The translations under genes and the position numbers were made by a program. Positions 6,805-14,158 of a stretch of 15,597 nucleotides of DNA are shown here, in pieces; position 1 is the stretch's first letter, and every line of letters starts with the position of its first letter. The notes under the pieces were generated by a model. The model was given only the letters and a program-made list of their open reading frames with translations, made no database searches and was not told the DNA's origin. The stretch is from Bacteroidia bacterium (GTDB taxonomy: Bacteria > Bacteroidota > Bacteroidia > Bacteroidales > UBA5342). The stretch spans positions 1 to 15,597 of the forward strand of contig JAUIMD010000006.1 of the NCBI GenBank assembly GCA_030433225.1, given 5' to 3'.

Positions 6805-8610
6805 ATGTCATTACAAGGTATTCTGGTTGTAGTCATTATTGTATTTATGATCGTTGCCTTGGCGCGAGACATACTACGTCCCGGCCTTATCTTCTACTCT
6901 GGGGTAACGTTTCTTTTACTCATTGGGGTTATAAATTCTGAGGAGGCACTGGCAGGCTTTTCCAACAAAGGTATGATTACCATTGCCTTACTTTTTCTGG
7001 TGTCAGAAGGGGTGCGAAAAACGGGTGCACTTAAGTACATTGCCCTGGTAATGTTGCCCCGTAAAAAAGTTCCGCTGCCACGTCTGCTCCTGAAAACCAT
7101 GCTTCCTATCGCCACCATTTCTGCGTTTATGAACAACACGCCGGTTGTGATTATTTTTGCTCCTATGATAAAGCGCTGGGCCGAAAAGTTTCACCTTCCG
7201 GTTTCAAAATTCCTTATTCCCCTTTCATACGCCACCATTTTGGGTGGAACCTGTACATTAATCGGTACCTCCACTACGCTGGTAGTGCATGGCATGATGC
7301 TGGAACAGGGTCTGGCCGGCATTGGAATGTTTGAAATTGGTAAGGTAGGACTTCCGGTAGCCATTGCCGGGTTTGTGTACATGAATGTGTTTGGTAACTT
7401 GCTGCTTCCCGGTAAAAAAATTAAAAACAGGCAATCGTATACGGTAGCCAGGGAGTATTATTTTGATGTTGTGGTTCCGGCGGGCAGCCCCCTGGTGGGC
7501 CAACGTATTTACCATCGAAAAAACCCGTTGCTTAAAAACTTTGTGGTGCATTCCATTCAACGTAACGGAGATGTGATTGTAACCAGTAACGATGAATACT
7601 TTCTGGAAGAACAGGATACACTGGTTTTGGCTGGAACCACCAACAGTGTAAAAAAATTGCTTGAAATTAAAGGGGTTCAGCTTACCTGCATGCAAGGCGT
7701 TGACGACGATTTTGTAAACAACGAAAAACTGTTGCAGATTGAGGTCGTTATTGCTCCCCGTTTTCAGGGAATAGGCGAAACTGTACGCGACTATGATTTT
7801 TATTCGCACTACAATGCGGTGGTAATGGCGGTATACCGTCATGGAGAACGCATCACTAATGTGAGTGATATGGTGCTAAAAGAAGGAGATACCTTGATTT
7901 TAATCACTACCGATCATTTTATTAGAGACTGGGGAGAGTCACGTGTTTTCTATACCACATCGTACCTGGGGGATTTGACCAAGCCCGAAAAAAGAGACCG
8001 TATGTGGTTGTCCCTGGGGATATTAATGACCATGGTAATAGGTGCGGCCGTTTTCAGAAGGTATTATTTGCTGGGAAAAGACATTTACGACATGTACCTG
8101 TTTGCTTCTGTGGCACTGGTGCTTATGGTGTGGACCAAGGTATTGCCGGCCAAAGATTATACCAAATCCATCAGTTGGGATGTATTAATTACTATTGCCA
8201 GTGCCTTTGCGGTAAGTAAGGCCATTGTAAACTCAGGAATTGCCGATTTTATTGCACAAAATACCATAGACACCTTTCATGTGTTTGGCCCAATAGGTGT
8301 ACTGGCGGCCATTTACATTATGACGAACATTTTTACGGAGCTGATTACCAATAATGTGGCTGCCGCATTTATTTTTCCCATCGCTTATTCAACTGCCATA
8401 AAATTGGGGGTGGATCCCAAACCTTTTTTTATTGCCATTTGCATTGCCGCATCGGCCAGTTTTTCAACGCCAATAGGCTACCAAACCAACCTAATTATTC
8501 AAGGTATGGGGAATTATAAATTTCAGGATTACCTGAAAATTGGTTTCCCTCTTAATTTACTTTGTTTCATTGTTTCCATGTTGGTTATTCCCCTTGCATT
8601 TCCGTTTTAA
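6805..8610 (+). CDS. SLC13/DASS-family anion permease with two RCK_C (TrkA-C) domains, probable sulfate transporter
   Basis: The 601-residue inner-membrane protein has hydrophobic helices at both ends and a cytoplasmic insert of two RCK_C regulatory domains (about 218-297 and 309-376). The two halves carry matched motifs: MNNTPVVIIFAP (about 109-120) and TNNVAAAFIFP (about 515-525). The family signature ASASFSTPIGYQTN is at about 548-561. This architecture (SLC13 halves flanking TrkA-C pairs) is that of the SAC1-like sulfate/anion permeases. Placement just upstream of cysD and cysN makes sulfate the likely substrate, by inference. The ATG at 6805 is used; a TTG one codon earlier is also in frame. 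The two RCK_C domains suggest control by a bound ligand. No ligand motif is evident. Confidence 0.9.
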   Translation: MSLQGILVVVIIVFMIVALARDILRPGLIFYSGVTFLLLIGVINSEEALAGFSNKGMITIALLFLVSEGVRKTGALKYIALVMLPRKKVPLPRLLLKTMLPIATISAFMNNTPVVIIFAPMIKRWAEKFHLPVSKFLIPLSYATILGGTCTLIGTSTTLVVHGMMLEQGLAGIGMFEIGKVGLPVAIAGFVYMNVFGNLLLPGKKIKNRQSYTVAREYYFDVVVPAGSPLVGQRIYHRKNPLLKNFVVHSIQRNGDVIVTSNDEYFLEEQDTLVLAGTTNSVKKLLEIKGVQLTCMQGVDDDFVNNEKLLQIEVVIAPRFQGIGETVRDYDFYSHYNAVVMAVYRHGERITNVSDMVLKEGDTLILITTDHFIRDWGESRVFYTTSYLGDLTKPEKRDRMWLSLGILMTMVIGAAVFRRYYLLGKDIYDMYLFASVALVLMVWTKVLPAKDYTKSISWDVLITIASAFAVSKAIVNSGIADFIAQNTIDTFHVFGPIGVLAAIYIMTNIFTELITNNVAAAFIFPIAYSTAIKLGVDPKPFFIAICIAASASFSTPIGYQTNLIIQGMGNYKFQDYLKIGFPLNLLCFIVSMLVIPLAFPF

Positions 8611-8821
8611 ATTCTATTTTTTAATTCAATTGCATATTGTTTTAGTAGGATTAAATATTTAGAGTTTTTTGTCCTATACACTATATTTGCGAACAGGTTT
8701 ATGTGGATTTATTTCCTTTAAACTGAAAATATCCTACTAGTATACTAGAGTATGGATTTCGAAATAAAAAATGTACTTTTGCCCTCCTTTAAGAGGCATG
8801 TAAAAAAGGAAATTTAAGTTT
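8611..8821 (+). promoter_or_regulatory. cysD upstream regulatory region
   Basis: This 211-nt gap holds two -7-like boxes: TATATTTG (8682-8689) and TACTTTTG (8774-8781). The second is about 40 nt from the cysD ATG and is the better placed. Upstream of it lies a perfect 12-bp palindrome CTAGTATACTAG (8737-8748). A 9-bp inverted pair, TAGTAGGAT (8643-8651) and ATCCTACTA (8731-8739), overlaps it on one side. These are candidate operator half-sites for a sulfur regulator. No strong terminator for the permease gene was seen, and neither -7 box has a clear -33 TTG at standard spacing. Confidence 0.45.
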
Positions 8822-9730
8822 ATGAGCAATTATAGTTTAACGCATCTTCGGGAATTGGAAGCCGAAGCCATTCACATCATCAGAGAAGTAGCAGCGGAGT
8901 TTGAAAACCCCGTAATGTTGTATTCCATTGGTAAAGATTCATCGGTAATGGTACGTCTGGCCGAAAAGGCATTTGCGCCTGGCAAGGTTCCATTTCCATT
9001 AATGCACATCGACTCCAAATGGAAATTCAAGGAGATGATTGAATTTCGTGATAACTATGCTAAAGAAAACGGCTGGAACCTCATTGTACATTCCAATATG
9101 GAAGGGTTTGAAGCAGGCATTGGGCCATTTACGCATGGTAGTAAAGTGCATACCGATGTAATGAAAACCCAGGCCCTGTTGCAAGGCTTGAACAAATACG
9201 GTTTTGATGCAGCATTTGGAGGTGCCCGTCGCGATGAGGAAAAATCACGTGCCAAAGAGCGGATTTATTCGTTCCGTGATAAATTCCACCAATGGGATCC
9301 CAAAAATCAACGCCCCGAATTGTGGGACATTTACAACGCCCGCGTACACAAAGGGGAATCTATCCGGGTATTCCCAATATCAAACTGGACCGAGCTGGAC
9401 GTTTGGCAATACATTCGTTTGGAAAACATTCCTATTGTTCCTTTGTACTTTGCCAAGGAACGCCCCATTGTAAATGTGGATGGAAACCTTATTATGGTAG
9501 ACGACGAACGCATGCCTAAAGACCTTGCCGATAAGGCAGAAATGCAAATGGTTCGTTTTCGTACCCTGGGATGCTACCCTTTAACCGGTGCTGTGGAGTC
9601 GTCAGCCGAAACCATTGAAGACATTGTGGAGGAAATGATGACGGTGACCGTTTCTGAGCGTACTACCCGTGTAATTGACTTTGACCAGGAAGGTAGCATG
9701 GAACAAAAAAAGCGGGAGGGCTATTTTTAA
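8822..9730 (+). CDS. cysD: Sulfate adenylyltransferase subunit 2 (ATP sulfurylase small subunit)
   Basis: The 302-residue protein is the catalytic PP-loop subunit that makes adenosine 5'-phosphosulfate (APS) from ATP and sulfate, working with the GTPase CysN. The pyrophosphate-binding loop is SIGKDSSVM (about 35-43); the usual SGGKDS has Ile at its second position here, which I believe is common in Bacteroidota homologues. Further family stretches are FPLMHIDSKWKFKEMIEFRD (about 59-78), GGARRDEEKSRAKER (about 137-151), FPISNWTELDVWQYI (about 184-198) and RTLGCYPLTGAVES (about 246-259). The length is typical. The start at 8822 fits the conserved N-terminus (LTHLRELEAEAIHIIREV). cysN follows 52 nt downstream, so they are probably co-transcribed. 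The upstream region has its own candidate promoter. Confidence 0.97.
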   Translation: MSNYSLTHLRELEAEAIHIIREVAAEFENPVMLYSIGKDSSVMVRLAEKAFAPGKVPFPLMHIDSKWKFKEMIEFRDNYAKENGWNLIVHSNMEGFEAGIGPFTHGSKVHTDVMKTQALLQGLNKYGFDAAFGGARRDEEKSRAKERIYSFRDKFHQWDPKNQRPELWDIYNARVHKGESIRVFPISNWTELDVWQYIRLENIPIVPLYFAKERPIVNVDGNLIMVDDERMPKDLADKAEMQMVRFRTLGCYPLTGAVESSAETIEDIVEEMMTVTVSERTTRVIDFDQEGSMEQKKREGYF

Positions 9731-9782
9731 GCCAAACGGCAATTCAGTAAACTATTCAGCTATTTTCCAAAACAGTAAAAAA

Positions 9783-10391
9783 ATGATACAAGATACGACA
9801 CTCAATATTAAAGAATTTCTTGACCAGGACGAAAAAAAGGACTTATTGCGCATTTTAACCTCCGGCTCGGTAGACGATGGAAAATCCACCCTTATTGGTC
9901 GTTTGCTGTTCGACAGTAAAAAACTGTACGACGACCAGCTGTCGGCCTTAAAGCGTGATAGCGAGCGTATTGGTCATGCCGGTGAGGACATAGATTATGC
10001 CTTGCTGTTGGACGGTTTAAAAGCCGAACGTGAGCAGGGTATAACCATTGATGTGGCCTACCGCTACTTCTCCACCAACAAACGTAAATTTATTATTGCC
10101 GATACTCCCGGCCATGAGCAATACACGCGTAACATGGTTACCGGAGCGTCAACGGCTAACCTGGCCATTGTATTGGTGGATGCCACAGCGGGTGTAATTA
10201 CCCAAACGCGCAGGCACACCTTTTTGGTATCGCTGTTGGGCATTAAGCACGTGGTGCTGGCAGTAAATAAAATGGATTTGGTGGATTTTGACCAAAAAGT
10301 ATTTGACAAAATTTGTCTGGATTACAAAGACTTTATTACCGACTTAAACATTCCGGACGTTTATACCGCTTTCGGCTTTAAAAGGCGATAA
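9783..10391 (+). pseudogene. cysN: CysN GTPase, N-terminal segment (frame broken before motif G5)
   Basis: This segment encodes the first 202 residues of the GTPase subunit of ATP sulfurylase. Visible GTPase motifs are G1 GSVDDGKST (about 28-36), the AEREQGITIDVAYRYF switch region, G3 DTPGHEQYTRNM (about 107-118) and G4 NKMD (about 162-165). Near 10360 the reading frame shifts. The expected continuation (FIPLSALKGDNVVDLS, containing G5) is found in the +1 frame, while this frame runs into TAA at 10389. The ATG at 9783 is chosen because IKEFLDQDEKKDLLRILTSG is the usual CysN N-terminus. Frame extension upstream to 9675 overlaps cysD and is not needed. The product as read would lack G5, the EF-Tu-like beta-barrels and the fused C-terminal domain, so it would not work alone. 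A sequencing or assembly error is possible. Confidence 0.9.
10357..10368 (+). other. cysN: Frameshift site joining the two halves of cysNC
   Basis: Upstream, codons gac gtt tat (10356-10364) continue the CysN frame. From 10360 the +1 frame reads ttt ata ccg ctt, matching the family's FIPLS. Known CysN proteins have about three residues between the DI/DV pair and PLS, but only four bases separate gtt from ccg here. A loss of 5 nt (or 2 nt in the TATA run) would explain this. Confidence 0.8.
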
Positions 10392-10392
10392 T

Positions 10393-11697
10393 GTGGTGGA
10401 TTTATCGGATAAAACACCCTGGTACCATGGAAAACCGATGTTGGAGTTTCTGGAAACCGTACACATCAGCAGCGACCGGAATTTTGAAGATTTCCGCTAT
10501 CCGGTGCAGTATGTGTTGCGCCCCGATAAAGATTTTCGCGGGTTTGCTGCTAAAGTAGCATCGGGTGTAGTGCGTAAAGGCGATGAGGTGATGGCGCTTC
10601 CATCGCGTAAAAAATCTATTGTAACCAGCATTACAACGTTTGACGGCGACCTTGACGAGGCCTTTCCTCCACAAGGAGTTACCATTACGCTGAAAGACGA
10701 AATTGATATTTCGCGCGGGGAAATGCTGGTGCACCCGGATAACCTGCCGCGTGTTGATCGCCATTTTGAAGCCATGCTGGTGTGGATGGATGAGAAACCC
10801 ATGGATCCGAATACCCAGTTTTTTATTAAACATACCACCAATACCACCAAGGCCAGGGTGGATACCATCTCGTATAAAATTGATGTGAATACCCTGGAGA
10901 AAAGTCAGATTGACCACATGGAATTGAACGAAATAGGGCGTGTGGTGTTTACAACCGCCAAACCGATTTTCTTTGATCCGTATCAAAAAAATAAAAATAC
11001 CGGATCGTTTGTTCTGATTGACCCCATTACCAACAACACCAGCGCGGTGGGTATGATTTTGGATAAACTTTCGGACGCAAACCTGCCTTCAAAAATATCG
11101 GTAGAGGAAAAGGCGCGCATTGCCAGCGGGGAATGCCTGATTTCGAAAGCGGAACGCGAAAAACGTTTTAACCAAAAAGGAGAAACCATATGGATTACCG
11201 GCCTGCACGGAAGCGGTAAAAATGAACTGGCTTTTGCCCTGGAAAAGAACCTGTTTGATGCGGGTGCAACGGTTGTGCTGTTGGATGGTTCATCCTTAAG
11301 ATCGGGATTTACCAAGGAATACGACCTGGCGAAAGCTGATCGCGACGAGCATTTGCTGAAATTGGCTACAGTGTGTAAAACGTTGAACGATCAGGGAATA
11401 ATAACCATCTGCTCGTTTATTTCCAGCGACGAAGCCACCCGTTCGCAAATTGCATCTATCGTGGGTGAAGAACGGTTCCACCTCTTGTATATCAATGCCG
11501 ATATGAAATTTTGCCAAAGCTTTAAACCTGAGTTTTTCAAGGGAATTGAAGAAGGCGAAAACCCATTGGCCGAAGAAGTAATTGCCACATACGAAGTTCC
11601 CCAAAAGCCAAGCCTGGTTTTAGAGCCCGGCAAAACGGATAAAAGTGTGCAAAGGGTTACCGATTATCTTGCCGAAAATGGCATCTTCCCCTTGTAG
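10393..11697 (+). CDS. cysNC: CysN C-terminal part fused to a degenerate APS-kinase-like (CysC) domain
   Basis: This 434-residue frame (first possible start GTG at 10393) continues CysN after the frameshift. Residues about 8-245 are the EF-Tu-like beta-barrel domains (LRPDKDFRGFAAKVASGVV, DEIDISRGEML, ELNEIGRVVFTTAKPIFFDP). Residues about 255-434 resemble APS kinase, which makes PAPS from APS. That domain departs from active enzymes. Its P-loop is GLHGSGKNEL (about 270-279), with Asn where Ser/Thr should be. DGSSLRSGF (about 298-306) stands for DGDNxRxGL. The DPKGLYKKAR-type segment is replaced by FKPEFFKGIEEGE. ADRDEH and YEVPQKPSLVL are kept. CysNC fusions are known (NodQ/CysNC). Here the kinase part is probably inactive or regulatory. 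A strong terminator follows 22 nt after the stop. Confidence 0.88.
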   Translation: MVDLSDKTPWYHGKPMLEFLETVHISSDRNFEDFRYPVQYVLRPDKDFRGFAAKVASGVVRKGDEVMALPSRKKSIVTSITTFDGDLDEAFPPQGVTITLKDEIDISRGEMLVHPDNLPRVDRHFEAMLVWMDEKPMDPNTQFFIKHTTNTTKARVDTISYKIDVNTLEKSQIDHMELNEIGRVVFTTAKPIFFDPYQKNKNTGSFVLIDPITNNTSAVGMILDKLSDANLPSKISVEEKARIASGECLISKAEREKRFNQKGETIWITGLHGSGKNELAFALEKNLFDAGATVVLLDGSSLRSGFTKEYDLAKADRDEHLLKLATVCKTLNDQGIITICSFISSDEATRSQIASIVGEERFHLLYINADMKFCQSFKPEFFKGIEEGENPLAEEVIATYEVPQKPSLVLEPGKTDKSVQRVTDYLAENGIFPL

Positions 11698-11719
11698 CGA
11701 AGTGCCTAACGAACATATA

Positions 11720-11752
11720 AAATCCTCAGAGCGTAGCTTTGGGGATTTTTTT
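11720..11752 (+). terminator. Intrinsic terminator after cysNC
   Basis: AAATCCTCAGAGC (11720-11732) pairs with GCTTTGGGGATTT (11736-11748) in a 13-bp stem that includes two G-T pairs. The loop is GTA. The run of T after the stem extends to 11752. It closes the sulfate-activation transcript. Confidence 0.85.
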
Positions 11753-11862
11753 CGTTGCGACGGATCCCGTTTTATAAAGTGTTGCCACTATACGTGCACA
11801 AAAAGCAATGGGTGTTTTTTATTGCAGATATAGCATTATATTCGTAGCTCACCTTAGTAAAA

Positions 11863-13218
11863 GTGGAAATTCATATCCTTATATATTGGTTAGTACTGGT
11901 GGGGTTTAGTGCCTGGGCGTATTTTCGTTTCACCGGGGCGCTCATCGGATATAGTGCACTAAAAGTAGTGTTAATTAAGCCGATGCTTTTGTGGCATTTG
12001 CCCGATTTTCCGCTTATAACACTGGGTAGGGGCATGGCCGTGGTGCTACTCCTGCTTTTTGTGAAACGAAATTTACCGTTGCACAACGTTTATACGGATA
12101 TCAAAAAGCACGTGTTCTTTCTCCCTTTTCTACTTTTCGTTTTACTGCAATTGGTGTTGTTCGCGGCACATTTGCACCATTTTAAACAGGCCATTAAAGG
12201 CCTTACATTGTTTGGATTCGAGTATGTGGCATTGTTTGTAATGCTGGCGTTTACCCTTAAAAGCAGGCGGGAGTTACGCCTGGCCGTTTCTGCCTTTGCT
12301 GCCGTTTTTTTACTGGTGGGTGTGTATGGACTGCTTACAAAGATTGCCGGAACTAACCCATTTATCGATTTTTTTGTAGAAAAAGCACGCGCCATAGGGA
12401 ATGATCAGTTGGTGTTTACCTATATCCCCGAAACCAGGTTTGGCATTGAAGGGCGCATTCAATCGGTTGTGTTTCATCCGATTGCTTATGGTGGAATACT
12501 GGCACTGTTTATCCCTGCTTTCTCAGTTGAATGGGTGCGAACTTCTATAATGCGTACTAAGCTTTTATGGTACGCTTTGGTGGTGGTGTTATCGGTAAAC
12601 CTGCTGTTGGCCAATTCGAGGGCCGCGGTAGCAGCACTGTCGGTTGGTTTGCTTTCTACCGTTTTGGGAGTTGCTCTGCTGTATAAATCCACCTCCAACA
12701 AAGTACTTTTGGGTATTCCGGTAGTGCTGCTTTTGGGGGGAATTCTGATTGGGATTACCGAATTTAAAGATTTTATAGGGGAGGCGTTTCGGGGTATCGA
12801 TGCACCTGAAGCCTTAAAAGGTTCCACTTTTCCCGATCGAAGCGCTAAATTCCAATTTACCTGGCAGGTGTTGGAAGGTAATCGTGCTTTCGGATTAGGA
12901 TTTGGAGCGGTTGCCGATTTTATCCGGCAAAAAAATGACGGTTTGGGGGGTGCCGAATCGTTTTGGATAAAACAACTTTTAGAGGCTGGTATTGCCGGTG
13001 TTTTTTCCTATTTTTTATTTTTTGCCGGAAGCATTTTTCAAACCGTTAAAGCCTATAAGCGCACCCCATCACTTGAAAACTTGTACCTGCTTTTTATGCT
13101 TTTAGGGTATTTTGTGTTTATCAGCCTAACCGGAGAATTGGATACTTTTCCATACTTTGTAATGCAATTGGCAATATACTCCAACCTATCAGCAACACAA
13201 ATTCAGGCGAATGACTAA
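11863..13218 (+). CDS. O-antigen ligase / Wzy polymerase-like membrane protein
   Basis: The 451-residue polytopic protein has about ten to twelve hydrophobic segments. In the second half is the Wzy_C signature NSRAAVAA (about 251-258), followed by a periplasmic stretch (about 310-365) with DRSAKFQFTWQVLEGNRAFGLGFG and AESFWIKQLLEAG. That layout is the one seen in WaaL ligases and Wzy-type polymerases, which join or polymerise lipid-linked sugars on the periplasmic face. The sequence does not separate the two roles. The start is a GTG at 11863, since the next in-frame ATG is about 40 residues in and would remove TM1. It shares 8 nt with the next gene, so translation is probably coupled. The 165-nt gap before it holds the terminator and a TATATTCG box (11837-11844), one base off the -7 consensus. 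Confidence 0.88.
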   Translation: MEIHILIYWLVLVGFSAWAYFRFTGALIGYSALKVVLIKPMLLWHLPDFPLITLGRGMAVVLLLLFVKRNLPLHNVYTDIKKHVFFLPFLLFVLLQLVLFAAHLHHFKQAIKGLTLFGFEYVALFVMLAFTLKSRRELRLAVSAFAAVFLLVGVYGLLTKIAGTNPFIDFFVEKARAIGNDQLVFTYIPETRFGIEGRIQSVVFHPIAYGGILALFIPAFSVEWVRTSIMRTKLLWYALVVVLSVNLLLANSRAAVAALSVGLLSTVLGVALLYKSTSNKVLLGIPVVLLLGGILIGITEFKDFIGEAFRGIDAPEALKGSTFPDRSAKFQFTWQVLEGNRAFGLGFGAVADFIRQKNDGLGGAESFWIKQLLEAGIAGVFSYFLFFAGSIFQTVKAYKRTPSLENLYLLFMLLGYFVFISLTGELDTFPYFVMQLAIYSNLSATQIQAND

Positions 13219-14134
13219 GCTGGCCATCATCATTATTAATTATAACTCACCGGAAGACACCCTGGCATGTTTACGGTCAGTGGAGTGGTTTGCCCCTGAA
13301 TTGAACCCAACCATTTTGCTTTACGATAATTCAGATGAATTCCCACTTACTGCTGCACAATTGGACGATTTTGAAATGCCTATAAAATTCCAACAAAACT
13401 CCTTAAACCTGGGTTTTGCTGGGGCAGTAAATCAGGGCCTGAAATACCTTTTAGAAAAAGACTTTACCCACTTTTTTTTACTGAACAACGATGTATTGCT
13501 CGTAGATGATTCTTTGCATCAAATGCTTCATTATCTTGAAATGCACCCAACGGTAAAAATTGTAGGTGGAATCAATTATTTTGAGAATGCTCCGGATAAG
13601 GTATGGCAAGCCGGATTTATTACCCGTTGGTGCACAGGGAAAGTTTCACCGGTTATTCCGGTAGAAAGAGTAGAGGAGGTGGATTATGTGCCGGGATCTA
13701 CGCTATTAGCAGACGTTTCTTTAGTACAGGAGATTGGCCTGTTTGATGAGCGCTTTTTCCACTATTTCGAAGAATACGATTTTTGTGTGCGGGCACGGTC
13801 AGTATCCCGGGTAATGGTTTTGCCAAATACCCGTTTTATACACAAGGTGGAAAACCGTGACAGAAAGGATTCGCCCTTTGTATTTTATTACATGACGCGC
13901 AACCAGTTGCTGTTTGCCCGCAAACATCGCGCCTGGTGGAAACGCATATTTTCCACCGTATACCTGTTGTTGTACGATTTTTTACGTGCCATAAAGTTCG
14001 AAGCATTGCAGCAGTCTTTTCCGCGCTTTACGTTTATCAACACCTATTTTAAGGCGGTTTGGCATTTTGTAATTGGAAAAACCGGGCCATACCCAAACAT
14101 ACCCTCACAAAAAAGGCCAACCCCGTTGGATTGA
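13211..14134 (+). CDS. Family 2 glycosyltransferase (rhamnosyltransferase-like)
   Basis: The 307-residue cytoplasmic enzyme would add a sugar from a nucleotide-sugar donor to a lipid-linked glycan. The GT-A fold opens with KLAIIIINYNSPEDTLACLRSV (about 3-24). NLGFAGAVNQGL (about 65-76) is a signature of the WbbL-like rhamnosyltransferase branch. The metal-binding motif is FFLLNNDV, with Asp at about residue 94 (DxD equivalent). FFHYFEEYDFCVRAR (about 182-196) carries the likely catalytic acidic residues. A C-terminal basic/hydrophobic stretch (about 230-290) suggests membrane association. The ATG lies inside the end of the ligase gene (ATGACTAA), so the two are co-translated. The donor sugar cannot be fixed; rhamnose is only family resemblance. 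Confidence 0.92.
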   Translation: MTKLAIIIINYNSPEDTLACLRSVEWFAPELNPTILLYDNSDEFPLTAAQLDDFEMPIKFQQNSLNLGFAGAVNQGLKYLLEKDFTHFFLLNNDVLLVDDSLHQMLHYLEMHPTVKIVGGINYFENAPDKVWQAGFITRWCTGKVSPVIPVERVEEVDYVPGSTLLADVSLVQEIGLFDERFFHYFEEYDFCVRARSVSRVMVLPNTRFIHKVENRDRKDSPFVFYYMTRNQLLFARKHRAWWKRIFSTVYLLLYDFLRAIKFEALQQSFPRFTFINTYFKAVWHFVIGKTGPYPNIPSQKRPTPLD

Positions 14135-14138
14135 CCTT
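14109..14138 (-). terminator. Probable intrinsic terminator for pdxA, inside the GT2 3' end
   Basis: Read on the minus strand, AAGG then CCAAC pair with GTTGG then CCTT, with a GGG loop and a 5-nt bulge (TCAAT). A run of six T follows (14114-14109). The stem lies mostly in the last codons of the convergent glycosyltransferase gene. The bulge weakens it. Confidence 0.5.
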
Positions 14139-14158
14139 AATCATATTGATTTTGTATG

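Noticed and set aside
10372..10386. TTTAAAA heptamer near the cysN break, as a programmed frameshift site
   Set aside because: The heptamer fits -1 slippage from the downstream frame, but the break needs a +1 change from the upstream frame. Homology to the downstream frame already starts about 10 nt earlier, so an indel explains it better.
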